Below, piece by piece: positions 13,804-22,466 of a DNA stretch of 35,616 nt. Numbering within the stretch: position 1 is the first letter of the stretch; each line of letters begins with the position of its first letter. The position numbers and the translations under genes are program-made. The DNA is from an uncultured Croceitalea sp. Its GTDB lineage: Bacteria; Bacteroidota; Bacteroidia; Flavobacteriales; Flavobacteriaceae. The notes below the pieces were generated by a model, which made no database searches, was not told the DNA's origin, and saw nothing but the letters and a program-made list of their open reading frames with translations. The stretch covers positions 1-35,616 of the forward strand of contig CALEYA010000153.1 of NCBI GenBank assembly GCA_937926215.1. Reading direction: 5' to 3'.

Positions 13804-15744
13804 ATGCATAATTTACACTTGATATTTCCGATTAAAAAACAGTCCTTTTTCCTTTTTTGGTCACTAAGTGCCCTTACCGGTTGTGCTGCCCAAAAAAGTC
13901 CCATCCAATTTACTGAGGTTTCAGATTCCATTGGCCTCATCACCAAAAACAACTGGAAATATGGCGGCCCTACCATTGCGGATATCAATGGCGATGGGTA
14001 TTACGATCTATTGTTGGGCAATCATGACACTACGCCCGCGCAATTGTTTTGGGCCAATGGGGATACGACCTACACCCAAGCGGACAATATCTTTTCTAAG
14101 GCAGATCTTCACGGAATGGCGGCAGGGGATTATGATGGTGATGGCGATTTGGATATTTTACTGTCTTTAGGTGGCGGTAATGGACAGACACCACAACCGC
14201 AACGCCTCCTTAGAAACGATGGCAATACATTTACGGATGTCACCATAGAAGCAGGGATTTCTGAAATGGGCGCCCGCGGACGTGTGGTACGTTGGGTGGA
14301 TTTGGATGGCGATGGCGATTTGGATTTTCTACAGATCAACGCGGAACAGATGGTCAACGAAGAAATCCCTAGAAACATTCTTTTTGAAAATTTAGGGGAT
14401 GGTATTTTTACGTACAAACCAAGTCCGGATTTTGAAAATATCAATGCCGAGCGGGTATTGATAACCGATTTTAATCGGGATTTAATACCTGATTTATTAA
14501 CGTTCTCCCCTTACGGTCCCACCCAATTCTGGAAAGGAAATACCGATTTTACTTTTACTGATGTCTCCGCAGAACTTCTTCCGAAGCACTTGCAAGAAAC
14601 CAGCCTTGTAATGACCGCATGCGAGGTGGATATTGATAACGATGGCGATTTGGATTACTATTTGGCACGTGGCAAATCGCACTACCTCATTGCCAATAAC
14701 GCAATATCGTTTGATAAGCACGCAAAGCGATTGGATTTACGGGATGAAGGCAATAAAAGTCATGATGGTATTACCCTAAAAGCTGGGGAAGAGATTACCT
14801 TGACCGATTTCTACCATTTTCCCCGAGGACCAAAGAAAATTACGATTCCCGTTTTCTTGGGGAAGGATAAACTAAAAATAGATACCCCAAAAACAGATAC
14901 CAAAATCTCTGCAAAGAATGCCACGGGATTTCCCACTTCATTTGAGGAAAGCGGATGGTATTTAGGGTATACGGACGAGGGTACGTGGCGTTTGGAATGG
15001 GAGTTGAAAGATAATATCGCCTGGGACGTTAGGGCATCCATACTTGGGGTTTTGGATTATGTGCCGGATTGGAAACCCCAAAATCTTGGAGTAGCTGATG
15101 TGTTATTGCGAAATGATGGTGATAAGTTTACCGATATTTCGACCAACTTGCCCAAAGAAAGTATGGGGAACAACTGGGGTGTTACCTCCGGTGATTTTGA
15201 CAATGATGGATACAACGACCTTTTTGTGTATCGTTTTGGCGAGTTAAGACAACGTATCCCCGATGCCCTGTTCCATAATGTTGACGGTACATCTTTTCAA
15301 ACTATTTTGGACCATGGGGCCAACGTCCTGAATATTGATGCCCATGGGGATATGGGTACCGCCTTTGATTACAATTTGGACGGCAAACTGGACCTTTTAA
15401 ATGGGGATGACGACAATGGAAAATGGCATATGTATGAGAACAGGAGTGCCAATCCAAACCACTACATTCTGGTTCAGGCAGGCTATGCCAAATCTGGGGT
15501 CGATGCTATTGGGGCCGAGCTCACTGTAACTACCAAAACCGGCTCACAATTTAAGAGGGTGGGCTCTGGCAGTGCTTCCCATGCCCAATGTCTGCTCAAC
15601 ACCCTACATTTTGGTCTGGGACAAATCGAACACATAAATTCCATTAGCATCACATGGCGGGATGGCAGTACGGAGGTAATCACAGACCTAAAAGCAAACC
15701 AATTAGTGCGTGTTGGAAAGACAAGTCCCAATTCGGCTAAGTAA
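13804..15744 (+). CDS. FG-GAP repeat lipoprotein with ASPIC/UnbV domain
   Basis: 646 residues from ATG 13804. I preferred this start because it yields a proper lipoprotein signal (SFFLFWSLSALTGC), while the frame open to 13705 adds a non-signal segment. Repeated calcium-type motifs (DINGDGYYDLLLG, DYDGDGDLDILLS, DLDGDGDLDFLQI, DIDNDGDLDYYLA, DFDNDGYNDLFVY, DYNLDGKLDLLNG) indicate a seven-bladed FG-GAP/VCBS propeller. The last 90 residues are an ASPIC/UnbV domain (GAELTV, SGSASHAQCLLNTLHFGLG, ISITWRDGS). Such proteins are frequent in Bacteroidota polysaccharide loci and probably bind glycans or proteins outside the cell. The family has no established activity. Confidence 0.85.
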   Translation: MHNLHLIFPIKKQSFFLFWSLSALTGCAAQKSPIQFTEVSDSIGLITKNNWKYGGPTIADINGDGYYDLLLGNHDTTPAQLFWANGDTTYTQADNIFSKADLHGMAAGDYDGDGDLDILLSLGGGNGQTPQPQRLLRNDGNTFTDVTIEAGISEMGARGRVVRWVDLDGDGDLDFLQINAEQMVNEEIPRNILFENLGDGIFTYKPSPDFENINAERVLITDFNRDLIPDLLTFSPYGPTQFWKGNTDFTFTDVSAELLPKHLQETSLVMTACEVDIDNDGDLDYYLARGKSHYLIANNAISFDKHAKRLDLRDEGNKSHDGITLKAGEEITLTDFYHFPRGPKKITIPVFLGKDKLKIDTPKTDTKISAKNATGFPTSFEESGWYLGYTDEGTWRLEWELKDNIAWDVRASILGVLDYVPDWKPQNLGVADVLLRNDGDKFTDISTNLPKESMGNNWGVTSGDFDNDGYNDLFVYRFGELRQRIPDALFHNVDGTSFQTILDHGANVLNIDAHGDMGTAFDYNLDGKLDLLNGDDDNGKWHMYENRSANPNHYILVQAGYAKSGVDAIGAELTVTTKTGSQFKRVGSGSASHAQCLLNTLHFGLGQIEHINSISITWRDGSTEVITDLKANQLVRVGKTSPNSAK

Positions 15745-15809
15745 ATATCCTTGCAGCATCTTGACGGATGAAAGGCAGGTTTACATCTCGATTATCGGAT
15801 GAATCACAA

Positions 15810-16646
15810 TCACTTTTGAAACCGTCTTCGGTATTGTTTGGGCGAAGTACCGTGAAACTCCTTGAATTTTTTAAAAAAGAAGGGCAGGGATTCATAACCA
15901 CAGCCAAACCCAATTTGGGAAATGGAAGCATCCGTATCCACCAATTCCCTTGCGGCAATGTTGATTCGGTATTCATTGAGGTATACAAAAAATGGCCTTC
16001 CCATCATTTTCTTAAAAAACCTTGAGAAGGACTGCTCCGTTAAATTGACCAAGCCGGCCAATTCGTGGAGGTAAATTTTACGGGCATATGAACCTGCTAC
16101 AAAATCATTAATTTTCGTCATTCGGGTGCCATATTCTTGGGGCATATCATCAACAAAACTAGCTTCGGACAAATAGGTAAAATCACATTGGGACAATGCG
16201 ATTAGCATCGACAACAATTCAACGTATAGGGCTTCCTTTTTTAAACCTACCAAGCTTTTCAATCTTGCCACAACAGGTCCGCTTTGCTTGGCATCAAACA
16301 AAATACCCCGTGATGCCGAGCGCAACATGTCAAAAACCGCTTTTAATTCCGGGGCCTTTGCGTAAATACCTTTATTCCATTGAATGACCAACGATCTTGC
16401 CGCGGAACTTCCATTGGCGGAATTCTTCCAACAGTGTGGAAGGTTGGACCGCACCAAAACCAATTCACCCGGTTCATAAGGCCCCACATAATCGCCAATA
16501 AATTTGGTGCCAATACTTTTCGTAATATAGGTAAGCTCGTGTTGGGGATGAAAGTGCCAAGGCATTTCAAAATGGGGCTTATGGTATTCAAATGCAGAAA
16601 TAGACTGCTCTTTTTCAAATACGATAGGTTCTAAAATAGGCTTCAA
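15810..16646 (-). CDS. AraC-family transcriptional regulator with cupin sensor domain
   Basis: 278 residues. The N-terminal cupin (about 15-110) has HFEMPWHFHPQHELTYI and GELVLVRSNLPHCW, the arabinose-type sugar-sensing fold. The C-terminal 95 residues carry two helix-turn-helix units (YLHELAGLVNLTEQSFSRFF and ASISQIGFGCGYESLPFFF). It is transcribed away from the P450 operon across a 138-bp gap, so it most likely controls that operon in response to a porphyran-derived sugar. The start is TTG at 16646: an in-frame stop lies five codons upstream and the next ATG would delete part of the cupin. Confidence 0.87.
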   Translation of the reverse strand: MKPILEPIVFEKEQSISAFEYHKPHFEMPWHFHPQHELTYITKSIGTKFIGDYVGPYEPGELVLVRSNLPHCWKNSANGSSAARSLVIQWNKGIYAKAPELKAVFDMLRSASRGILFDAKQSGPVVARLKSLVGLKKEALYVELLSMLIALSQCDFTYLSEASFVDDMPQEYGTRMTKINDFVAGSYARKIYLHELAGLVNLTEQSFSRFFKKMMGRPFFVYLNEYRINIAARELVDTDASISQIGFGCGYESLPFFFKKFKEFHGTSPKQYRRRFQK

Positions 16647-16784
16647 TAGTATGTTATTTTAACTACTAAATTTAAAAATAGTATTTAAAATGATGGAATA
16701 GTTTATTTTTTGGTCAAAAAAGTGCATTTAATATCGGTATAAGAAGAGCACCTTTGTAGGTATCACGCTTTAGCTAAACCTGTT
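16647..16784. promoter_or_regulatory. divergent AraC / P450-operon promoter region
   Basis: 138 bp, very AT-rich. For the rightward operon the closest -7 matches are TATTTTTT (16704-16711) and CACCTTTG (16749-16756), each with one mismatch to TAnnTTTG, as expected for an AraC-activated promoter. I see no long inverted repeat. GGTAT occurs twice, flanking the second candidate box (16736-16740 and 16759-16763). Confidence 0.3.
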
Positions 16785-17948
16785 ATGGACAAAAGTCAGC
16801 TTAACGACCCTTTTGAACAAGCCAGATTGGAAAAAGGAATCGGCCATATGAACGATCAAGGAGATCCGGTACAAATGCTCCTTCGCTTAAAAGATGTTAG
16901 AAAAGCGGCGCATCAATGGAAAAGCTTTCAATCCGGAGGTGATGAAATTGGACGTATCGTGATACCCTCCGAAGAAAAAATAAGGGATATCCGTCAAATT
17001 CCTTTTGAGGTAGACCCTCCGGAACATGGGGAATATCGCGCTTTAGTGGATGCTTGGTTCAAACGCCCCTTGGAAACCGAATACCAAGAAAAATTACATC
17101 GGCAAATTGAATCCCTGATTGATGGGATAGCACAAATGGATTCCGTAGAAGTGGTCAGCCAACTCGCACTACCGCTACAATCTAGGGCATTGACCTTGCT
17201 GCTCAATATCCCTTATGAAGAATCGGAAACTTGGATTGGCTGGGGCACCCATGTCTTCCGTAGTGAGGAGACCTCGCTGGACGGGGATAAGGCCGCTATT
17301 TTATATGATTATATCGATGCACAAATCGACAAGGCCATTGCCAATCCCGGGGACGATTTCTATTCCGTTTTACTGGATGCTGATTTTCAAGGAAGAAAAC
17401 TCACCAAAGAAGAGGTAAAGGGGGTCATGATATTGACCTTTGCTGGCGGTAGGGATACCGTAATCAATGCGGTTACCAATACCATCGCCTATTTTGCGGA
17501 ACATCCGGAATCCCTGAAGCGATTAAAAAAAGAACCCGAAATCATTGGAAAAGCGGTAGAGGAATTGGCACGGTATTTTTCCCCATTAACGCACATGGGG
17601 CGTGTGGTTGCAGAAGACACCCAAGTCTGTGAACATGCCGCAAAGGCCAATTCCAGGATCTCCTTGTGTTGGGCTTCGGCCAATAGGGACGCCTCCGTTT
17701 TTGAGCGGCCCAATGAAGTGGTTTTGGACCGCAAAATGAACCCGCATGTAGCTTTTGGTTTTAGTCATCATAAATGTTTGGGCGCCACACATGCACGTCA
17801 AATTTTAAAGACCTTGATTACGGTATTGTCCCAAAAAATAGAAACGATAGCGATTTTGGATTCCAAAGAAAATATAGAAGACCTGGACCAATTTAAACGT
17901 AAGGTCGGTTTTGATAGTTTACACGTACAATTTAAACCCATGGCATAA
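16785..17948 (+). CDS. cytochrome P450, 6-O-methyl-D-galactose demethylase type
   Basis: 387 residues, a soluble bacterial-class P450 without membrane anchor. The I-helix motif is FAGGRDTV, the K-helix ExxR is EELAR, and the haem loop is FGFSHHKCLGATHAR with haem-ligand C331; the usual second glycine of the loop is serine. It is followed at 3 nt by a [2Fe-2S] ferredoxin and then a ferredoxin reductase, the three-part system shown in Zobellia and Formosa to remove the methyl group of 6-O-methyl-D-galactose from porphyran, giving D-galactose and formaldehyde. The substrate here is inferred from that synteny and from the GH50 genes nearby. Confidence 0.88.
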   Translation: MDKSQLNDPFEQARLEKGIGHMNDQGDPVQMLLRLKDVRKAAHQWKSFQSGGDEIGRIVIPSEEKIRDIRQIPFEVDPPEHGEYRALVDAWFKRPLETEYQEKLHRQIESLIDGIAQMDSVEVVSQLALPLQSRALTLLLNIPYEESETWIGWGTHVFRSEETSLDGDKAAILYDYIDAQIDKAIANPGDDFYSVLLDADFQGRKLTKEEVKGVMILTFAGGRDTVINAVTNTIAYFAEHPESLKRLKKEPEIIGKAVEELARYFSPLTHMGRVVAEDTQVCEHAAKANSRISLCWASANRDASVFERPNEVVLDRKMNPHVAFGFSHHKCLGATHARQILKTLITVLSQKIETIAILDSKENIEDLDQFKRKVGFDSLHVQFKPMA

Positions 17949-17951
17949 CAT

Positions 17952-18260
17952 ATGGCAAAGATTACGTTCATCACCCAAGAAAATGAGACCATTACGGTAG
18001 AAGGAAATTCCGGTTCCCTTATGGAGCTTGCGGTAAACAACAATGTGCGCGGTATTGATGGCGATTGTGGCGGGGTTTGTTCCTGTGCTACCTGCCATGT
18101 CCACCTATCCCCAGAACATATGGAGACAGTGGGTTCGCCAAGTGAAATTGAAAACGATATGTTGGAACTGGACGACAATGTTTCGGAATACAGCCGTTTA
18201 AGTTGTCAAATCCAACTAAGCGAAGCCTTGGACGGACTGGTTTTGAAAGTAGCGAATTAA
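17952..18260 (+). CDS. [2Fe-2S] ferredoxin (adrenodoxin/putidaredoxin type)
   Basis: 102 residues. The cluster ligands are C39, C45, C48 and C85 (DCGGVCSCATCHV and LSCQ), the C-x5-C-x2-C...C spacing of vertebrate-type ferredoxins that serve P450s. C43 is an additional cysteine inside the loop. It lies 3 nt after the P450 and 6 nt before its reductase and is the electron carrier between the two. Confidence 0.94.
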   Translation: MAKITFITQENETITVEGNSGSLMELAVNNNVRGIDGDCGGVCSCATCHVHLSPEHMETVGSPSEIENDMLELDDNVSEYSRLSCQIQLSEALDGLVLKVAN

Positions 18261-18266
18261 CCTAAT

Positions 18267-19517
18267 TTGGAAAACACTACGGATAAAATAGCGGTTGTAA
18301 TTGGTGCTAGCCATGCAGGGGTCAATCTGGCGTTCAACTTAAGAAAAGAGGGTTGGTTGGGTACCATCCTTTTATTTGACGCCGACCCCGCACTACCCTA
18401 CCATAGACCGCCTTTGTCCAAAACCTACCTTACCAGCAAAAATTCCGAAGCGCAGCAACCCCTTAAACCCATGGAGAGCTATAAAAAGGAAAATATTGAA
18501 CTGTATTTGGGCATTTGGGTCAAGAAAATCGACCGAAAGGCAAAGCAATTAAGCTATGGCGAAGGCCGCGCCCAAAACTATGATGTATTGATTCTGGCCA
18601 CTGGCGCTAGGCCTTTTATTCCAGACATTCCCAGACTTGAAACTACCAAAAACGTATTCCCTTTGCGCTCTTTGGAGGACGTGCAGCACATCAAAAAAGC
18701 CTTGGATGGGAGCAAACAAAAAAAGATCGTAGTCATTGGTGGGGGATACATCGGTTTGGAAACCGCGGCGTCCCTTAAAAAAATGGGCGCAAAAGTTACT
18801 GTTTTGGAGCGTGAAGAACGTGTTTTGGCTCGCGTAACTTCTCCCGAACTATCCGCCTTTTTTACCGACTTGCACAAAAAACATGGGGTAAAACTAAGGA
18901 CCAACATTTCCGTAAAATCCATACGGACGGTTGGTGAAACGCAACAGGTCCTCTGTTCGGACGAAAACGCTTATCAAGCAGATGTCATTATCCTTGGTTG
19001 CGGTATCCAAATAAACATCGAATTGGCACAAGCAGCGGGACTTACCCTAAAGAATGGGATTAAGGTAGATGGCATTTGCAAGACCAATGATGACAGTATT
19101 TTTGCCATAGGTGATTGCACTTTTCATCACAATCTCCATTACAATCGTTATGTTCGATTGGAATCGGTTCAAAATGCAGTGGACCAAGCCAAAATTGCAG
19201 CTGCGGCCATTTGCGGAAAGGAGGTCGTTTGCAATAGTATTCCATGGTTTTGGTCAGACCAATACGATACTAAATTACAGATGGTGGGTTTAAACGAGGG
19301 TTATGATGAAGCTTTGCTGCGTACCGAATTGGAAAATGAAAACAGCTTTTCCATTTGGTATTTTAATGGGAAAACCCTGCTCGCCGTGGATGCCGTAAAC
19401 AACGCCAAGGCCTACGTTATTGGCACCAAATGCATTAAAAACAGGCTTTCTTTGGACAAAGCCAAGCTCAAAAACCCCCAAATACAATTAAAACCTGCAA
19501 CGATAATTCTGGAATAA
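18267..19517 (+). CDS. NAD(P)H:ferredoxin reductase (putidaredoxin reductase type)
   Basis: 416 residues. The FAD-binding Rossmann motif VVIGASHAGVNLAFNLR is at the N-terminus, the NAD(P)H motif IVVIGGGYIGLETAASL is in the middle, and FAIGDC marks the second FAD contact. The C-terminal domain (about 325-416) has the usual VWFWSDQY-like stretch (IPWFWSDQYDTKLQMVG). It reduces the ferredoxin that feeds the P450. The start is TTG at 18267: the Rossmann strand begins at residue 8 and no ATG is available before it. It follows the ferredoxin by 6 nt. Confidence 0.92.
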   Translation: MENTTDKIAVVIGASHAGVNLAFNLRKEGWLGTILLFDADPALPYHRPPLSKTYLTSKNSEAQQPLKPMESYKKENIELYLGIWVKKIDRKAKQLSYGEGRAQNYDVLILATGARPFIPDIPRLETTKNVFPLRSLEDVQHIKKALDGSKQKKIVVIGGGYIGLETAASLKKMGAKVTVLEREERVLARVTSPELSAFFTDLHKKHGVKLRTNISVKSIRTVGETQQVLCSDENAYQADVIILGCGIQINIELAQAAGLTLKNGIKVDGICKTNDDSIFAIGDCTFHHNLHYNRYVRLESVQNAVDQAKIAAAAICGKEVVCNSIPWFWSDQYDTKLQMVGLNEGYDEALLRTELENENSFSIWYFNGKTLLAVDAVNNAKAYVIGTKCIKNRLSLDKAKLKNPQIQLKPATIILE

Positions 19518-19518
19518 T

Positions 19519-20631
19519 ATGGTGTCAAAAAGCGCGATTGCCACGGGAAAAGGAGATTTTGTTATTGGTGAGGTCTTCCTTCAAAAACCACAAGCGGACG
19601 AAGTTTTGGTGCGGATGAAAGCGGCCGGACTTTGCCATACCGACTACGATTCCCTCTCTTGGGGCAAACCTATTGTTATGGGGCATGAAGGTGCAGGTGT
19701 AGTGGTGGAAGTAGGCAAGGCGGTTAACCATCTCAAAGCTGGCGACCAAGTTATTTTAAACTGGGCCACACCTTGTTTGGAATGCTTTCAATGCCAAGAG
19801 GGAAACCAACATATTTGTGAAAACAACTCGCCCGTAGTGGCGGGCGGCAATGGCCATACACCCGGTCATGCCCATTTGGAAGGCACAAAATGGAACGGGC
19901 AATCTATTGAACGCTCTTTTAATATTGGCACGTTAAGCGAGTATGCCTTGGTAAAGGAATCCGCCTTGGTCAAAGTGTCCGAAGAAAACCTCAACTTTTC
20001 TGCTGCGGCCATTGTCAGCTGTGGGGTGATGACGGGTCATGGCTCCGTGGTCAATTCCGCGAAATTGACTGCCGGAAGCTCCGCAGTAGTCTTGGGCTGT
20101 GGCGGCGTTGGATTGAACGTGATACAGGCGTGCAGAATATCCGGGGCATCCAAAATTATAGCCATCGATGTCAATGAAAATAAATTGCACCTGGCCAAAC
20201 AATTTGGGGCCACCCATACCATTTTGGCGGACAAAAAAGATATAGGATTGACCCAAGCAGCCAAAAAAGTACACCGCCTATGTAACGGGCGCGGTGCGGA
20301 CTATGCGTTTGAATGTACGGCAATCCCCGCTTTGGGAGCAGCACCACTTGCCATGGTTAGAAATGCAGGTACTGCAGTTCAAGTAAGTGGTATTGAAGAA
20401 GAGATTACCATAGATATGCGCCTTTTTGAATGGGACAAGGTGTATATTAATCCCCTATACGGAAAATGCAGGCCACAGGTAGATTTTCCAAAATTGATGC
20501 GACTGTACAAAAAAGGGGATTTGTTGCTGGATGAAATGATTACCAAAACCTATCCCTTGGAAAAATTGCAACACGCTTTTGACGATATGCTGGCCGGTAA
20601 AAACGCAAAAGGGGTTATTGTTTTTGATTAA
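19519..20631 (+). CDS. zinc-dependent alcohol dehydrogenase of the demethylase operon
   Basis: 370 residues of the medium-chain dehydrogenase family. Catalytic-zinc ligands C39 (GLCHTD), H56 (GHEG) and C168 (VSCGVMTGHG), structural-zinc cysteines C86, C89, C92 and C100, and the nucleotide motif LGCGGVGLNV are all present, so it should be active with NAD(H). It begins 1 nt after the reductase. Related ADHs beside demethylase genes in porphyran-degrading Flavobacteriia are reported to be needed for growth on 6-O-methyl-galactose but not to oxidise formaldehyde. Its natural substrate is therefore open. The layout resembles class III/NDMA-type formaldehyde dehydrogenases. Confidence 0.9.
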   Translation: MVSKSAIATGKGDFVIGEVFLQKPQADEVLVRMKAAGLCHTDYDSLSWGKPIVMGHEGAGVVVEVGKAVNHLKAGDQVILNWATPCLECFQCQEGNQHICENNSPVVAGGNGHTPGHAHLEGTKWNGQSIERSFNIGTLSEYALVKESALVKVSEENLNFSAAAIVSCGVMTGHGSVVNSAKLTAGSSAVVLGCGGVGLNVIQACRISGASKIIAIDVNENKLHLAKQFGATHTILADKKDIGLTQAAKKVHRLCNGRGADYAFECTAIPALGAAPLAMVRNAGTAVQVSGIEEEITIDMRLFEWDKVYINPLYGKCRPQVDFPKLMRLYKKGDLLLDEMITKTYPLEKLQHAFDDMLAGKNAKGVIVFD

Positions 20632-20637
20632 TATACT

Positions 20638-21441
20638 ATGAGCAGTTTTAGAACCATAGAACTTTCGGACAGCCCTTATGAAAATGATGGGCTTCGGTTT
20701 TTAACGGTAAAGACCAACAACCTAAAAGGCCGGGGTGATATCTGCCTTTTTGTTCCGGAGGTGGCAACTACCCTTACCAACTTACCTATTTATATATTAC
20801 TTCACGGCGTATATGGCAGTGCATGGGTTTGGGCCTTAAAAGGTGGTGCGCACCACACCGCAAAACACCTGATGGAAACCGGGGAAATAGCGCCCGCCAT
20901 CGTCGTCATGCCATCGGACGGGCTCTGGGGTGATGGATCGGGCTATTTGGCACATCAAGAAAAAGACTTTGCCAACTGGATCGTTTCCGACGTTCCAAAG
21001 GCGGTCATCGAGAACATCCCCACGGCCGGGGCGGAATCCAAACTATGTATTGGAGGCTTATCCATGGGTGGTTTTGGGGCCTTGCATTTGGGAGCTTCCC
21101 ATCCGACAAAATTTCAAGCCATTTCAGCCCATAGTGCCATTACCAAATTTGATGGGATGGGCAATTTTGTAGAAGAACCTTTGGCTTCCTATCCGCTGAA
21201 ACATCAAAAAACCGATGTTATCGATCTACTAAAAGCAACTCAAAACACCTTGCCACCCCTAAGATTCGATTGTGGTTTGCAGGACGACTTGCTCCAAGAC
21301 AACCGTATTTTGCATGAGCAATTGAAAACGTTTGATATTCCGCACAGTTACCAAGAATTTGAAGGAGGCCATGAATGGTCCTATTGGCAAAAAAACGTGG
21401 CGCACAGCTTGCGGTTTTTTGACCAACACTGCACTCCCTAA
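20638..21441 (+). CDS. esterase D-like alpha/beta hydrolase
   Basis: 267 residues, a putative esterase of the family that includes S-formylglutathione hydrolase and antigen 85. The nucleophile elbow is CIGGLSMGGFGALHLGA (S142), the likely acid lies in CGLQDDLLQDNR, and the histidine is in GGHEWSYW. There is no signal peptide, so it is cytoplasmic. It starts 6 nt after the ADH and closes the operon. Two possible roles: hydrolysis of a formyl-thiol ester made from formaldehyde, or removal of an acyl group from a sugar. Its stop overlaps that of the convergent AraC gene (21438-21441). Confidence 0.85.
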   Translation: MSSFRTIELSDSPYENDGLRFLTVKTNNLKGRGDICLFVPEVATTLTNLPIYILLHGVYGSAWVWALKGGAHHTAKHLMETGEIAPAIVVMPSDGLWGDGSGYLAHQEKDFANWIVSDVPKAVIENIPTAGAESKLCIGGLSMGGFGALHLGASHPTKFQAISAHSAITKFDGMGNFVEEPLASYPLKHQKTDVIDLLKATQNTLPPLRFDCGLQDDLLQDNRILHEQLKTFDIPHSYQEFEGGHEWSYWQKNVAHSLRFFDQHCTP

Positions 21442-22322
21442 AATCTAAACTGCTCTTTTCTAAAACTCCCAGGGGTCTTTCCCAACAACTTTTTAAAGGT
21501 CCTAGAAAAATAGGAGAAATTGTCCATCCCCACTTTATGTGCAATTTGCTCCAAAGAATCATTGGTGGTCAATAACAAAAGCTGCGCCCGTTGGATGCGT
21601 TTCGATTGGATATAAAGGTTTGGGCCCATACCCATTTGCTTCTTAAACGTCCGTGAAAAATGGTCCGTACTCAAATGACTTCGCTCAGCCAATTCCTTTA
21701 CGGTCAAGGTAGACTGTAGATTCTCGGCGATAAAAAGGAGTATCGTATTCAAATTACCGTAGTTGTCCAAATTCGTTTTTTCTGGGCTCGTATTTTTAAC
21801 AAACTTGGACAGTAGTAAACTCAATATACCTTGGGTTTCCATAAAGCGGTCCGTTTTGGTTCGCGCACTTCGTTTGTTGAATTCAAGCAAAACGGCAGGT
21901 TCATGCACGTAGGCTTTAGGATCGCTATTTTGAATGGACCGCTTGGGGTACAGCTCGGCAAGGCGTTTGAACAAATACGCATCATGCTCCGTAACTTTTG
22001 CCTCATACGTAAACTCCCTTAGGTTGTAAATGGAAAATCCAGTCTTAATTTCATCGAAAAAACTGATGTAATACTGTTCATGAAAAACATCACACTTATA
22101 ACGGTTATAGACATAACTGGGCACCAAATACATAAAACCCTTTTGCAAATCGAATTCTTGATCGGAATGGTACATTTTGGCATGGCCCTCCGTTACATAG
22201 AACAAACGGGTAAACGGACTGATGACATTGTCATAATTCCAATGGTGGTCCAGTTGCGCAAAGCCGGCATGCAGTAAATTGAATTTTAGGGATTGTAACA
22301 ACTCTAACATTAGTGCAATCAT
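21438..22322 (-). CDS. AraC-family transcriptional regulator
   Basis: 294 residues. The N-terminal sensor half is a cupin-like domain (HWNYDNVISPFTRLFYV, FMYLVPSYVYNRYKCD). The C-terminal 100 residues hold the two helix-turn-helix units (KELAERSHLSTDHFSRTFKK and EQIAHKVGMDNFSYFSRTFK). It lies between the demethylase operon, with which it converges, and the PSD1 module, from which it diverges, so the PSD1 operon is its likely target. The ATG at 22310 (MLELLQ) is an alternative start. The leader carries a conspicuous inverted repeat. Confidence 0.88.
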   Translation of the reverse strand: MIALMLELLQSLKFNLLHAGFAQLDHHWNYDNVISPFTRLFYVTEGHAKMYHSDQEFDLQKGFMYLVPSYVYNRYKCDVFHEQYYISFFDEIKTGFSIYNLREFTYEAKVTEHDAYLFKRLAELYPKRSIQNSDPKAYVHEPAVLLEFNKRSARTKTDRFMETQGILSLLLSKFVKNTSPEKTNLDNYGNLNTILLFIAENLQSTLTVKELAERSHLSTDHFSRTFKKQMGMGPNLYIQSKRIQRAQLLLLTTNDSLEQIAHKVGMDNFSYFSRTFKKLLGKTPGSFRKEQFRF

Positions 22323-22330
22323 TTGAGCGG

Positions 22331-22373
22331 GGAACTATAGGTTCTGTCCCTATGCTTTTCGGCTTATAGTTCC
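22331..22373 (-). promoter_or_regulatory. 9-bp inverted repeat in the AraC leader
   Basis: GGAACTATA (22331-22339) and TATAGTTCC (22365-22373) are perfect inverted arms, centre to centre 34 bp, about three helical turns. They end 9 nt before the AraC start codon and lie downstream of its candidate promoter box. They could be an autoregulatory operator or form a hairpin in the leader RNA. Confidence 0.5.
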
Positions 22374-22380
22374 TTTATGT

Positions 22381-22388
22381 CAAAAGTA
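22381..22388 (-). promoter_or_regulatory. -7 box of the AraC gene
   Basis: On the minus strand this reads TACTTTTG, an exact TAnnTTTG match. It would give a leader of about 55 nt that contains the whole inverted repeat. Confidence 0.4.
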
Positions 22389-22466
22389 ATCGAAATATCG
22401 GATTTGTACATAATTCTATCTTTTTTATACAAGGTTTTTAGCGGATAGGCATCTTATTTTTAGCAG

